A stretch of 64,000 nt of DNA from Pseudomonas sp. RIT-PI-r. Its GTDB lineage: Bacteria; Pseudomonadota; Gammaproteobacteria; Pseudomonadales; Pseudomonadaceae. Made by a program: the position numbers and the translations under genes. A model generated the notes under the pieces. It was not told where the DNA came from. It was given only the letters and a program-made list of their open reading frames with translations, and did not search any database. Shown in pieces: positions 1 to 8,846 of this stretch; the stretch's first letter is position 1; every line of letters starts with the position of its first letter. The stretch is from positions 744,001 to 808,000 of the forward strand of contig NZ_LIGE01000025.1 in the NCBI RefSeq assembly GCF_001297015.1. Reading direction: 5' to 3'.

Positions 1-1
1 G

Positions 2-1555
2 GTTGCGGGCAACCGCGCCGCCATTCACGGAATCAACCCGGCCACGAACGCTGCGCTGGAACCGGCCTATGCCGGTGGCTCGGCCGAGCACGTCGAACAG
101 GCGTGCGCATTGGCCTGGGCGGCGCTGGACGCCTACCGCGAAACCACCCTCAGTGCCCGCGCCGACTTTCTGGAAAGCATTGCCGCTGAAATCGAAGCCC
201 TCGGCGATGAATTGATCAACCGCGCACACACCGAAACCGGCCTGCCCCCAGCGCGTTTACTGGGCGAGCGCGGACGTACTTGCCAACAATTAAGAATGTT
301 CGCGCGCACCGTGCGCGCCGGTGAATGGCTGGATGTACGTGTCGATAACGCACAGCCGCAGCGCCAACCGTTGCCGCGTTCGGATTTGCGTCAGCGCCAG
401 ATTGCTCTTGGGCCGGTGGCGGTGTTTGGTGCGAGCAATTTCCCCCTGGCATTTTCGGTGGCCGGTGGTGACACCGCTTCGGCACTGGCGGCCGGCTGCC
501 CGGTGGTGGTCAAGGCACACAGCGCGCATCCCGGCACCAGCGAACTGGTCGGCCACGCGCTCGCTCGAGCGGTAAAAGCCTGCGGTATGCCTGAAGGGGT
601 TTTTTCGTTGCTGTACGGTTCTGGCCGCGAAGTCGGCATTGCGCTGGTCAGTGATCCGCGCATCAAAGCCGTCGGCTTTACCGGTTCCCGCGCTGGCGGA
701 TTGGCATTGATTCAAGCGGCGCAGGCCAGGCCCGAGCCGATTCCGGTGTATGCGGAAATGAGTTCGATCAATCCGGTGTTGCTGTTTCCGGCGGCGTTGC
801 AAAACCGCGCAGAGGCATTGGCCGAAGGGTTTGTCGGCTCGCTGACCTTGGGCGCCGGGCAGTTTTGTACCAATCCGGGATTGGTGATTGCCCGTAAAGG
901 CCCGGCCCTCGATGAGTTCATGGGGGCAACAGCCAGGTGCATCGAGACTCGTGCGGCGCAAACGATGCTGACGCCGGGTATCTACAACGCTTACGCATCG
1001 GCTGTGAAGGCGCTAGCCGAAAACGCCGGTGCGCGTATCGTTGCGGCGGGGCAAATCGGCACCGGCGCGAATCAGGGGCAGGCGCATGTCTTCGTCACGC
1101 AAGCGGCGAATTTCCTGAGCGATCACAACCTGCAAGCCGAGGCGTTCGGTGCGACGTCGTTGATCGTGCAATGCGCCAGCGACGACGAAATCCGTCAGGT
1201 TACCGAGCAACTCGAAGGCCAACTGACCGTCACCCTGCACCTTGACGACGCCGACCTTGAACTGGCTCGCACCTTGCTTCCGACACTGGAGCGCAAGGCC
1301 GGTCGCCTGCTGGTGAACGGCTGGCCAACCGGTGTGGAAGTCTGCGATGCGATGGTGCATGGCGGACCTTTCCCGGCCACCTCCGACGCGCGCACGACCT
1401 CGGTCGGCAGCGCCGCTATCCTGCGATTCCTGCGCCCGGTCTGCTATCAGGATTTCCCCGACAGCCTGTTACCCGCCGCACTGAAACAGGCCAATCCGCT
1501 GCACCTGCGGCGCTTGCTCGACGGGCAAAGGGAAGCCTCCAACCATGGCCAATAA
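2..1555 (+). CDS. alpha-ketoglutarate semialdehyde dehydrogenase, 5' end missing
   Basis: The reading frame is open from base 2, so the true start lies upstream; about 517 residues are visible, close to the family's usual ~525. The protein belongs to the NAD(P)-dependent aldehyde dehydrogenases and resembles the 2,5-dioxopentanoate (alpha-ketoglutarate semialdehyde) dehydrogenases. Visible marks are [17 protein letters not shown] in the cofactor region, GFTGSRAGG, the acidic AEMSSINPV segment and the catalytic cysteine in [10 protein letters not shown]. These enzymes make 2-oxoglutarate at the end of hydroxyproline, arabinose and glucarate breakdown. The next gene starts inside this one (11-base overlap) and encodes a D-amino-acid/hydroxyproline-type dehydrogenase, which favours a hydroxyproline route. 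The substrate assignment is inferred from family and context. Confidence 0.87.
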   Translation, partial: VAGNRAAIHGINPATNAALEPAYAGGSAEHVEQACALAWAALDAYRETTLSARADFLESIAAEIEALGDELINRAHTETGLPPARLLGERGRTCQQLRMFARTVRAGEWLDVRVDNAQPQRQPLPRSDLRQRQIALGPVAVFGASNFPLAFSVAGGDTASALAAGCPVVVKAHSAHPGTSELVGHALARAVKACGMPEGVFSLLYGSGREVGIALVSDPRIKAVGFTGSRAGGLALIQAAQARPEPIPVYAEMSSINPVLLFPAALQNRAEALAEGFVGSLTLGAGQFCTNPGLVIARKGPALDEFMGATARCIETRAAQTMLTPGIYNAYASAVKALAENAGARIVAAGQIGTGANQGQAHVFVTQAANFLSDHNLQAEAFGATSLIVQCASDDEIRQVTEQLEGQLTVTLHLDDADLELARTLLPTLERKAGRLLVNGWPTGVEVCDAMVHGGPFPATSDARTTSVGSAAILRFLRPVCYQDFPDSLLPAALKQANPLHLRRLLDGQREASNHGQ

Positions 1556-2810
1556 CGTCTCCTGCGACATCGCGGTGGTCGGCGCCGGCATCATCGGCGT
1601 CGCCTGCGCACTGCGTCTGGCGCGCCAGGGATTGCGCGTGGTGGTCATTGATCAGCAACCGCCCGGCCACGGCGCCTCGTTCGGCAACGCCGGGCATCTG
1701 GCGACCGAACAGGTGTTCCCGATTGCCGACGCTTCTATCCTCAAACGCCTGCCGGCCATGCTGATGGACCCAATGGGGCCGCTGCGCCTGGACTGGAAAT
1801 ACCTGCCCCGCGCCTTGCCGTGGTTCACCCGGCTGCTGCTGAATCTGAGGGCGGAACCGTTTCAGAAAACCGTGGCCGGATTACGCGCGCTCAATGAAAG
1901 CAGTCTGGATGCGTGGCAGCGCTTGCTCGCCGACATCCAGCGGCCGGACTTGCTCAAGGTCGATGGTTCATTGCTGGTGTTCGAAAAGCCTGAGTCCCGC
2001 CAAGCTATCGAAGCCCTGCAAGCGCGGATGGCTCAGCAGCAGGTCGCGGTCGATTACTGGCAGGCCAGCGCCATCCGCGACACCGCGCCGCAACTCAGCG
2101 AACAGATTCAGGGCGGCCTGTTCTTCCCGCGCACCGGGCACTTCATCGACCCGTATCGCGTGGTCTGCGAACTCGTGGAAGCGGCGAAAGCCAGTGGCGT
2201 GAGTTTTCTGCAACAACAGGTGCAAGGGGGCTATGTGCAGGAGCACGGCGTTTCGCTGGTCACCGGCAACGGCGGCGTCAGTGCAAGCCGCGCGCTGATT
2301 GCCTGTGGTGCGCACTCGGCGAAACTCACCGCCGCACTCACCGGCCAAAAAGTCCCGCTGGACACCGAGCGCGGCTATCACCTGATGCTGCCGCAGGAAC
2401 ACGATCGCCTGCCCTTCCCCGTCACCTCGCTGGAGCGCAAATTCATCATGACGCCAATGACCGAAGGCTTGCGCCTGGCCGGCACCGTCGAGTTCGCCGG
2501 GTTGCAAAAGCCGCCAAGCATGGAGCGCGCGTGGCAACTGCATCGATTGAGTCAAGGTTTGTTTCGCAAGGATCTGAGTGCCGAAGCAGCGACACCGTGG
2601 ATGGGCTTTCGTCCGTCGTTGCCGGATTCGTTGCCGGTGATTGATCAAGTCTGTGATGGCAAGGTGTTGCTTGCATTTGGGCATCAGCATTTAGGGTTGA
2701 CGCAGGCGGCGGTGACGGCGGAGATGGTGGTGCGGATGGCTTTGCCTACGGTGGTAACAAAGACCTGCAGCCTGCCAGTCAGCGAACCGTACAGGCTGAA
2801 TCGTTTTTGA
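1545..2810 (+). CDS. FAD-dependent D-amino-acid (D-hydroxyproline-type) dehydrogenase
   Basis: A 421-residue DAO-family flavoprotein with an N-terminal Rossmann motif ([16 protein letters not shown], residues ~10-25) and a C-terminal FAD motif ([10 protein letters not shown]). It resembles DadA and the D-hydroxyproline dehydrogenases that oxidise cis-4-hydroxy-D-proline and pass electrons to the respiratory chain. The ATG overlaps the end of the upstream semialdehyde dehydrogenase by 11 bases, so the two are cotranscribed and probably translationally coupled. That pairing fits trans-4-hydroxyproline catabolism, in which the dehydrogenase and the semialdehyde dehydrogenase act in one pathway. 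The epimerase and deaminase of the pathway are not in this window, so D-amino acids other than hydroxyproline remain possible substrates. Confidence 0.82.
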   Translation: MANNVSCDIAVVGAGIIGVACALRLARQGLRVVVIDQQPPGHGASFGNAGHLATEQVFPIADASILKRLPAMLMDPMGPLRLDWKYLPRALPWFTRLLLNLRAEPFQKTVAGLRALNESSLDAWQRLLADIQRPDLLKVDGSLLVFEKPESRQAIEALQARMAQQQVAVDYWQASAIRDTAPQLSEQIQGGLFFPRTGHFIDPYRVVCELVEAAKASGVSFLQQQVQGGYVQEHGVSLVTGNGGVSASRALIACGAHSAKLTAALTGQKVPLDTERGYHLMLPQEHDRLPFPVTSLERKFIMTPMTEGLRLAGTVEFAGLQKPPSMERAWQLHRLSQGLFRKDLSAEAATPWMGFRPSLPDSLPVIDQVCDGKVLLAFGHQHLGLTQAAVTAEMVVRMALPTVVTKTCSLPVSEPYRLNRF

Positions 2811-2826
2811 AACGGAAGCTTGATCC

Positions 2827-2854
2827 AAAAGCCTGCTTTCGAGAGCAGGCTTTT
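2827..2854 (+). terminator. rho-independent terminator after the dehydrogenase operon
   Basis: A hairpin with arms AAAAGCCTGCT and AGCAGGCTTTT around a short TCGAG loop, 17 bases after the stop codon and ending in a T run. Its A-tract and T-tract also let it work on the minus strand, where it would stop transcription of the convergent orphan gene. Confidence 0.85.
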
Positions 2855-2893
2855 GTGCTCGGGGAGATTTCCTGTGGTCTGGAGACAAAGATG

Positions 2894-5179
2894 TTAAGAG
2901 GGCATTAGCCAATGTCGCTCAGTGGTCCAACCCAAAAAAACCTTTGCACCCTCATCCTTTTGGCGACTCAGCGTCAGCCGATTTCCTGCAGCGGCAACAC
3001 GCAACCCGACCATGGCGGGCAGAAATCTTTCTCGGAACTCACCGGATTGCGTCGCAAAATGCGCTTCAAGACTTTCGAGTGCCGAATGCAAAAGCTCTCC
3101 ATCCAGCATCGACAGATAAAACATCATCTGACGCCACGCATACGCGGTGTTTTTCAACATCAGCAGACGAGCATGGTAGAGCGATAGGTGCGTTTGGTGG
3201 CGTTTGCAGATCCATTTAAAGCACGACAGCGCCAATGCACTTAGACGGTGTTGCAGCAGTATTTTGAGCTCGAGTTCGCCAAACAATACCGCAAGGTTTT
3301 GTGTTGTCAGGATCTGTTGCTGTTCGAGGATTGTACCGTTGACTGCTGGCTGCCACGTGCCCAGGACGGCATTTGCTCGCTGTGCGCACAGCGTCGCCAA
3401 TGCATCAGAGTTGTTTATTCTGCGCCGCGATCGGCGGTGATCGGGAAGGCTCGCCAGTCCATCTGTATCAATGTCGTAATAGCGGGCGTAAAGCGTTCCA
3501 GCGATCAGCTTGGCCGATTGTCTGGCCGCTCTCGAAAATTTGTTGGAGAAAGTCCCCATGAAAATGTCAGCAGCCACTTCCTCGACGAAGGGAAGGTCCA
3601 ACTGAGCCGTTTGAGCCAGAGAAACAAACTCCTGCAGTAACTTGTTAGGAAGAATCGCTTGCGGAAACGCAGAGAGAGTTAACGCGGAGGCTTCAACCAA
3701 AGCTTGTCTAGCGCCCGTAACGGAGTTGGCGTTCGTCTCACGCTCAGCTTCTAAAGCCATTACCCAAGGCAGCTCTGCAATTTTGACCTGACTTTGCAGG
3801 TTGACTAGCAACAATGACCGCCGACGGCGGAAGGCACGGTACGTAGCACCTCCCAATGTCTGAAGCGTTCCGTCTCGATATCCGGCGTTACAGATTTCAG
3901 CCGTCATCGCAGGCAGTACTTGCGCCACAGTATCGCCGGATGAGATCAAGCCATGGTCAATCAGCTCGGCGATTGTGCCCTTGCGGCAACGCTCCAGGCG
4001 TCGGCGAACAGCAGCCGGAATGATCGTCCCTACGATCAGTGCGTGACGCTTCGTCTCTTCATCGGTGATAGGTTTCAACAGTGGAGCAAAGTCCTCGACG
4101 CCGTCCGCACCCGGATAATTTTCCAGACGCTCCGCTACAGCATGGGCGATCAAATGATGTCCGGGGGCAGCCACGTGATTTCGCTGCTCTTCCCGTTTAA
4201 TCGAGTGTGCGCGGGATTCGGGATGGCCATGTTTGGCGACAAAGTCATCGACAATTCGCCGGACGCGACCGACGTCTCGGCCCGTCAATGCTGCTTGATC
4301 ACGGGAACTCTGAGCGAGTAACGCAAACAGTTCTGCTGCCCGGTTCTTGAAGGGTCCTCGGCTATTGAATTCAGTGCCACAGGTTTCAGCGATCTGTTTG
4401 CCGAGTAAGGTTGCGCGCTCAAACCAGCCGTCAGGATAGTGTCGGCAAGGCCAGCCGTCCTGATACGTCAAAATAAACAGTGAGACCGCAGCGTCGTAGA
4501 GAGGCAGTCGGTTTTCTACAACATGTTTTTGAACAGCGAGACGCGGTTGAGCCGATTGCCGCGTCAGCCGCTGCCTGACACTGGCGGTATCAAAAACATG
4601 CACCTCAGCCGTCGAGATCAGTGGTTCGTCAACGGCAGTCGGGAAGAAACGCAGCCTTTCGAAGAAAGGTGCGATCTGTTCGATCAACGTTCGCGCTTCG
4701 TCATTACGCTGATGCCGCAGAAGCCATGACACTGTCAGCAGTGCGGCCTCCTCCGGAACATCGATTTGATAACTGCCTTTCGCCAAACGTTCTTGCAGCG
4801 ATGCGACTCCTGCATCTGAAAGGTGCCAGGCATTCAGATCGAGCCGTTCATGACCGGCACGGATGCCAGGAATCGACGCAGCCAACTGGCGCTCGTAGGC
4901 AGTCAAAGCACCACCAGCAATCAGTCGCCCAGTGGCAAATCCACCTGTCACCACTTCCAGTGTGACCCACGTCGGCAAATCGGCGAATGGCATGCGTAAA
5001 CCGTACTGTGCGCTGCCCTGCAGCAGATGTTCGACAACCCGTTGCCAGCGCTCGATACGATTGCGTGCCTGCTGACCCGCATCGCTCCGCGAAGCGGTCA
5101 ACGCCCGCGAGAGCTGGAACACCGCATAACCGGCACTCACTCCACTGCGCTCGTCGAATTCACTGTCGTGCCTGGACAT
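2894..5179 (-). CDS. hypothetical protein, 761 residues, beside tRNA-Gln
   Basis: I do not recognise a family. The start chosen is ATG 5179 (MSRHDSEFDERSG), preceded by AGGGAAGT; the frame stays open further upstream but runs through the tRNA gene, so a longer start is unlikely. The protein is long, looks largely alpha-helical, and is rich in Leu, Ala and Arg, with basic clusters (AFRRRRS, DHRRSRRR). It has no obvious signal peptide, transmembrane segment, nucleotide-binding loop or nuclease motif. Base composition is visibly less GC-rich than the flanks, about 50% in the stretch around 3600-3720. A single foreign-looking gene directly downstream of a tRNA on the same strand suggests acquisition at a tRNA site. 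Function unknown. Confidence 0.7.
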   Translation of the reverse strand: MSRHDSEFDERSGVSAGYAVFQLSRALTASRSDAGQQARNRIERWQRVVEHLLQGSAQYGLRMPFADLPTWVTLEVVTGGFATGRLIAGGALTAYERQLAASIPGIRAGHERLDLNAWHLSDAGVASLQERLAKGSYQIDVPEEAALLTVSWLLRHQRNDEARTLIEQIAPFFERLRFFPTAVDEPLISTAEVHVFDTASVRQRLTRQSAQPRLAVQKHVVENRLPLYDAAVSLFILTYQDGWPCRHYPDGWFERATLLGKQIAETCGTEFNSRGPFKNRAAELFALLAQSSRDQAALTGRDVGRVRRIVDDFVAKHGHPESRAHSIKREEQRNHVAAPGHHLIAHAVAERLENYPGADGVEDFAPLLKPITDEETKRHALIVGTIIPAAVRRRLERCRKGTIAELIDHGLISSGDTVAQVLPAMTAEICNAGYRDGTLQTLGGATYRAFRRRRSLLLVNLQSQVKIAELPWVMALEAERETNANSVTGARQALVEASALTLSAFPQAILPNKLLQEFVSLAQTAQLDLPFVEEVAADIFMGTFSNKFSRAARQSAKLIAGTLYARYYDIDTDGLASLPDHRRSRRRINNSDALATLCAQRANAVLGTWQPAVNGTILEQQQILTTQNLAVLFGELELKILLQHRLSALALSCFKWICKRHQTHLSLYHARLLMLKNTAYAWRQMMFYLSMLDGELLHSALESLEAHFATQSGEFRERFLPAMVGLRVAAAGNRLTLSRQKDEGAKVFLGWTTERHWLMPS

Positions 5180-5208
5180 ACTTCCCTGTGACTCTGCAAT
5201 GTAAAAAA

Positions 5209-5283
5209 TGGGTCCGGGGGCTGGATTCGAACCAGCGCCCACTCGGTCCAGAGCCGAGCGTTCCACCGCTGAACTACCCCGGA
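5209..5283 (-). tRNA. tRNA-Gln (anticodon CTG)
   Basis: The minus strand folds as a full cloverleaf: acceptor TCCGGGG/CCCCGGA, D stem GTTC/GAAC, anticodon stem CTCGG/CCGAG with loop CTCTGGA (anticodon CTG, reading CAG), T stem GCTGG/CCAGC with loop TTCGAAT, discriminator C and an encoded CCA (5209-5211). It lies 29 bases upstream of the orphan 761-residue gene on the same strand. Confidence 0.93.
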
Positions 5284-5527
5284 ACAGTGCGCGCATTGTT
5301 GACTAGACACGAAGGGATGTGAAGTTCGATGTTCAGGTTTCTATTACAAGATAACTCCTCGGCGTCGCGGCCTGAAACAAGCGCTCGCATCCATTCAGTG
5401 CTCAGCGTTGCTAATTGATTATTCAATTTCGTCGACAGAATTTGACAGGCCAACCTTAGCCCGACAAAGTCGCACCCCTTTTTCCCGCCAACGATGCCGC
5501 AAACAGCAGGCAAATCAGGGGTTGCCG

Positions 5528-6274
5528 TTGAACGAAAACACTTTGTCCATGCGCCTTGAGCGTGTGGCCGCACACGTGCCGGCGGGTGCGCGGCTGGCCG
5601 ATATCGGTTCCGATCACGGTTATCTGCCAGTGGCGTTGATGCGCCGTGGCGCGATTGAGGCAGCAGTGGCCGGCGAGGTGGCGTTGACGCCGTTTCAGGC
5701 GGCGCAGCGCACGGTGCGCGAAAACGACCTGCAAGCGCGAATCACCGTGCGCCAGGCCAATGGCCTGGCGGCGATCAATCCCGCAGACCGGATTACCGCG
5801 ATCAGCATCTGCGGTATGGGTGGCGAAACCATCCGCGACATCCTCGAACGCGGCAAGGCGCACCTGAGCGGCAGCGAACGCTTGATCCTGCAGCCCAACG
5901 GTGGCGAGCAACCGTTGCGCCTGTGGTTGATGGAAAACGGTTATCGCATCCTCAGCGAGGAAGTGCTGCGCGAAAGTCGCTTCGACTACGAAATCATCGT
6001 CGCCGAGCGCGCCGAAGTGGTCAGCTACACCGACAAGGAGTTGTATTTCGGTCCCTTGCAGATGCAGGCGCGCAGCCCGGCATTCCTGATCAAATGGCAG
6101 CACAAACTTCGCCACAAGCAGAAGACCCTCAGCCACCTCGCCCGCGCGCAACAGGCGTTGCCAGAAGACAAAATCGCGGACGTTCGTCAGGAGGCGCAGT
6201 GGATACGCGAGCTGTTGACTGAATCGCATGGTCAGCCCGTACTCGCGAATGAACCGGAAATCAGGGAACCTTGA
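5528..6274 (+). CDS. trmK: TrmK-family tRNA (adenine22-N1)-methyltransferase
   Basis: A 248-residue SAM-dependent methyltransferase of the COG2384/TrmK type. The first SAM motif is LADIGSDHGYLPVAL, and the conserved SICGMGGETI and LQPNGGE segments follow. B. subtilis TrmK methylates N1 of adenine 22 in tRNA; the role in Pseudomonas is inferred. The start is taken as TTG 5528, because AGGGG sits six bases upstream and the resulting N-terminus (MNENTLSMRLERV) matches the usual family length. ATG 5549 is the alternative. The stop overlaps the ATG of a truncated yddG-like reading frame (ATGA). Confidence 0.82.
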   Translation: MNENTLSMRLERVAAHVPAGARLADIGSDHGYLPVALMRRGAIEAAVAGEVALTPFQAAQRTVRENDLQARITVRQANGLAAINPADRITAISICGMGGETIRDILERGKAHLSGSERLILQPNGGEQPLRLWLMENGYRILSEEVLRESRFDYEIIVAERAEVVSYTDKELYFGPLQMQARSPAFLIKWQHKLRHKQKTLSHLARAQQALPEDKIADVRQEAQWIRELLTESHGQPVLANEPEIREP

Positions 6275-6396
6275 TGTCGGTCAGAAGTGAGCGTGGCGCC
6301 ACAATCTGTGGCTTGTTGGCAATCCTGTTGTGGAGCACCACCGCCGCGCTGATCCGTAGCGTCAGCGAGATGTTCGGCCCGTCGGGCGGTTCATAG
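6274..6396 (+). pseudogene. truncated N-terminus of a YddG/EamA-type exporter
   Basis: A 40-codon frame starts at an ATGA overlap with the upstream methyltransferase gene and stops at TAG 6394-6396. Its peptide (ICGLLAILLWSTTAALIRSV, then SEMFGPSGGS) looks like the first transmembrane helix and following loop of YddG-like DMT-family amino-acid exporters. Those proteins normally run to about 290 residues, whereas fewer than 90 bases remain before the next gene. I read this as the surviving 5' end of an exporter lost by internal deletion. It could still be translated as a one-helix peptide. The match is from memory. Confidence 0.55.
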
Positions 6397-6484
6397 GAAT
6401 AGGCAAGGCTGCAAGACGAACCGGCATAGGTGCCTCGCTGCCTGATCGCTACCATGACTTCACACCAGCCTTTGGGAGATTGTC

Positions 6485-7318
6485 ATGAACCGTAGCAAAA
6501 CCCTGTTCATCACCGGCGCGAGCAGCGGCTTTGGCCACGCCTTGGCCAAAGCCGCGCTGGCTGCAGGTCATCGCGTCATCGGTACGGTGCGCAATGAAAC
6601 CGACCTGCAAAACTTCCAGGCGCTGTCCCCGGACAATGCATACGCAGTGCTGCTCGATGTCACCGACTTCCAGCGGATCGACAGCGTTGTCGCCGAGGTG
6701 GACGCGACTCACGGCCCGGTCGATGTGCTAGTCAACAATGCCGGTTATGGCCACGAAGGCATTTTCGAAGAGTCGCCGCTGGACGACATGCGCCGACAGT
6801 TCGACGTCAATGTGTTCGGCACGGTCGCCATGACCAAGGCCTTCCTGCCCTACTTTCGCCAGCGTCGGGCGGGGCATATCCTCAACATCACCTCCATGGG
6901 CGGCACCATCACGATGCCCGGCATCGCCTATTACTGCGGCAGCAAATTTGCGCTTGAAGGGATCTCCGATACCCTGAGCAAAGAGCTGAAGCCTTTCAAT
7001 ATCTTCGTCACGGCTGTAGCGCCCGGCTCGTTTCGCACCGACTGGGCCGGCCGATCGATGCAACGTACGGCGCGCAGCATTGCCGACTACGACGCCAGTT
7101 TTGACCCGATCCGCAAAGCCCGGGAAGAGAAAAGCGGCAAACAGCTCGGCGACCCGCAAAAGGCTGCGCAAGCGCTGTTGCAGATCATCGCCAGCCCGAC
7201 GCCGCCCGCCCATCTGCTGCTCGGTAGCGATGCTTTGTCGCTGGTGCGTGACAAGCTGCAACGAGCGCTCGACGAGATCGATCAATGGCAAGCCCTGACC
7301 CGCTCCACCGACCATTGA
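6485..7318 (+). CDS. SDR-family NAD(P)-dependent oxidoreductase
   Basis: A 277-residue classical short-chain dehydrogenase. It shows the cofactor motif TGASSGFG (residues ~10-17), NNAG, the active-site serine in NITSMGG and the YxxxK pair in YYCGSK. The C-terminus is longer than in minimal SDRs, as in enzymes acting on bulky ketones or aldehydes. The substrate cannot be told. The ATG follows GGGAGA. An AraC regulator begins 11 bases after the stop on the same strand, so the two probably form one unit in which the regulator controls the SDR. Confidence 0.85.
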   Translation: MNRSKTLFITGASSGFGHALAKAALAAGHRVIGTVRNETDLQNFQALSPDNAYAVLLDVTDFQRIDSVVAEVDATHGPVDVLVNNAGYGHEGIFEESPLDDMRRQFDVNVFGTVAMTKAFLPYFRQRRAGHILNITSMGGTITMPGIAYYCGSKFALEGISDTLSKELKPFNIFVTAVAPGSFRTDWAGRSMQRTARSIADYDASFDPIRKAREEKSGKQLGDPQKAAQALLQIIASPTPPAHLLLGSDALSLVRDKLQRALDEIDQWQALTRSTDH

Positions 7319-7329
7319 CAGAGGACGCA

Positions 7330-8268
7330 ATGACCCAGGCCGATGCAACCACCGCCCGCATGGTGCAACTCATGGACACCCTTGCGCCGGTCGAGGGCTA
7401 CAACCTCAGCGCACTCGATGACGTGCGTTTCCTGCGCTCGAATCGGCCGCTGACCCGCACCCCGGTGCTGTATGACCCCGGCATCGTCATCCTCTGTCAG
7501 GGTCGCAAACGCGGTTATCTGGGCGAAGACACCTACGTCTATGACGCCCAGCACTATCTTGTCGTCTCCGTGCCGATTCCTTTCACCATGGAGACCGACG
7601 CCACGGCGGCCGAGCCGATGCTCGCGATTTACATGCACCTGGATTTCCATCTGGCCAGCGAGTTGATGCTGCAAGTCGATGAAGTGCATGGCGCCAGCGA
7701 TGCCCAACCCAAAGGCATGTACGCCTCGCCGATGGACGACGCACTGCGCGCCACGACCTTGCGTTTTCTTGAGGCGATGAGCGTGGCCGGTGAAGCGCAG
7801 ATCCTCGGGCCAGCGCTGGTGCGGGAGATCTATTACCGCATTCTCACGGGTGGGCAAGGTGGCTCAATGCGCGCCGCGCTGCAGCGTCAGGGGCATTTTG
7901 GCAAGGTCAGCCGAGCGATCCGCAAGATCCACAGCTGTTATCAGCAACGCCTCGACGTCGAGCAACTGGCCCACGAAGCGAGCATGAGCGTGCCGAGTTT
8001 TCACCTGCACTTTCGCAGCGTGACCGATACCTCGCCGATGCAGTACCTGAAGTCGACACGCCTGCATCAGGCTCGGTTGCTGATGCTGCGCCAAGCCATG
8101 AGCGCATCGGCGGCAGCGTTCGACGTCGGCTATGAAAGTGCCTCGCAATTCAGTCGCGAGTTCAAACGCTTTTTCGGCCGGACACCGCAGGCCGAGATTG
8201 AATGGATGAAGGCGACGTATGCGTTGCCGGCACCGACAACGTCATCTGAATATGTGTCGTCGCATTAG
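7330..8268 (+). CDS. AraC-family transcriptional regulator
   Basis: A 312-residue regulator with an N-terminal AraC_N (cupin-like) region, seen in the LYDPGIVILCQGRKRGYLG segment, and a C-terminal double helix-turn-helix (LDVEQLAHEASMSVPSFHLHF, then AFDVGYESASQFSREFKRFFG). ATG 7330 is chosen because CAGAGG lies six bases upstream. The frame extends further back into the SDR gene, but without a ribosome binding site. It follows the SDR on the same strand and is likely its activator. The inducer is unknown. Confidence 0.85.
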   Translation: MTQADATTARMVQLMDTLAPVEGYNLSALDDVRFLRSNRPLTRTPVLYDPGIVILCQGRKRGYLGEDTYVYDAQHYLVVSVPIPFTMETDATAAEPMLAIYMHLDFHLASELMLQVDEVHGASDAQPKGMYASPMDDALRATTLRFLEAMSVAGEAQILGPALVREIYYRILTGGQGGSMRAALQRQGHFGKVSRAIRKIHSCYQQRLDVEQLAHEASMSVPSFHLHFRSVTDTSPMQYLKSTRLHQARLLMLRQAMSASAAAFDVGYESASQFSREFKRFFGRTPQAEIEWMKATYALPAPTTSSEYVSSH

Positions 8269-8273
8269 ATCGC

Positions 8274-8486
8274 TCAGTTCGCAGGATGGAGCGCGGCCGC
8301 GTGGTGCATCGCCAGATGCCCGGTCTTGTCACTTTTGACTTCGTATTGCGGTGCTTCCTTTGAAGCAGGTCGATGGCGCCCCATGAACTCGACATCGCGG
8401 GTGTGCACGTTGACAACCTTGCCGCGAATTTCGCCGGCCTCGCTGTTCCAGTGAACCGCGTCGCCGACCTTGAATGACCTGCTCAT
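8274..8486 (-). CDS. DUF2945 small protein (hypervirulence-associated TUDOR type)
   Basis: A 70-residue protein starting MSRSFKVGDAVHWNSEAG and containing GRVHTRD-like and YEVKSDKTG segments typical of the DUF2945/HVA1 TUDOR family. These are small SH3-like beta-barrel proteins of unknown function. The gene is convergent with the araC gene, whose stop lies five bases away. Cytoplasmic by sequence. Confidence 0.8.
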   Translation of the reverse strand: MSRSFKVGDAVHWNSEAGEIRGKVVNVHTRDVEFMGRHRPASKEAPQYEVKSDKTGHLAMHHAAALHPAN

Positions 8487-8516
8487 GGTCCGCCCCTCAA
8501 CACTGGTTCAATTCAA

Positions 8517-8717
8517 TCATTGCGACTCGGGATGCTCACTCGACACCGAATTGTTGGCCGCCACGTCCGTCATGTCTTCATCGAGCAGCGCCTCGTCATC
8601 GGCGGGCAATGGAACCTCGGGCTGATCGCGTTTCGGGTCATGCCCCGTCTCATTGTCGGTCGTTCGTGTCACTTCTTGCTGTGACCGGTTGCCCGGTGCG
8701 TTTTCATCGATGTCCAT
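8517..8717 (-). CDS. small acidic hypothetical protein
   Basis: A 66-residue, strongly acidic and hydrophilic protein (MDIDENAPGNRSQQ at the start, PLPADDEALLDEDMTD in the middle). ATG 8717 follows GCGAGGC; longer starts run into the neighbouring terminator region and have no ribosome binding site. No domain is recognised and disorder is likely. It is on the same strand as the DUF2945 gene, 30 bases upstream of it, so the two may be cotranscribed. Confidence 0.6.
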   Translation of the reverse strand: MDIDENAPGNRSQQEVTRTTDNETGHDPKRDQPEVPLPADDEALLDEDMTDVAANNSVSSEHPESQ

Positions 8718-8815
8718 GCCTCGCTCTCCGTTCTGACACACGGGAAATCCGTGCCTGAACGTGAGAGACAACGACGCGGCGCAAGTGCCGGGCACTGGAC
8801 GAACGGCGCGCCAAC

Positions 8816-8846
8816 AAAAAAAGCCTGCTTTTGAGGGCGGGCTTTT
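8816..8846 (-). terminator. terminator of the first ycaC-like gene
   Basis: On the minus strand a hairpin (AAGCCCGCCCTC / AAAAGCAGGCTT, mismatched near the loop) ends in a run of seven T, starting about 20 bases after the stop of the hydrolase gene. The second hydrolase copy has the same hairpin with better pairing. Confidence 0.75.

Noticed and set aside
5180..5296. Upstream extension of the 761-residue gene to an ATG at 5296
   Set aside because: The extra 39 codons are a translation of the tRNA-Gln gene, while ATG 5179 has its own ribosome binding site.
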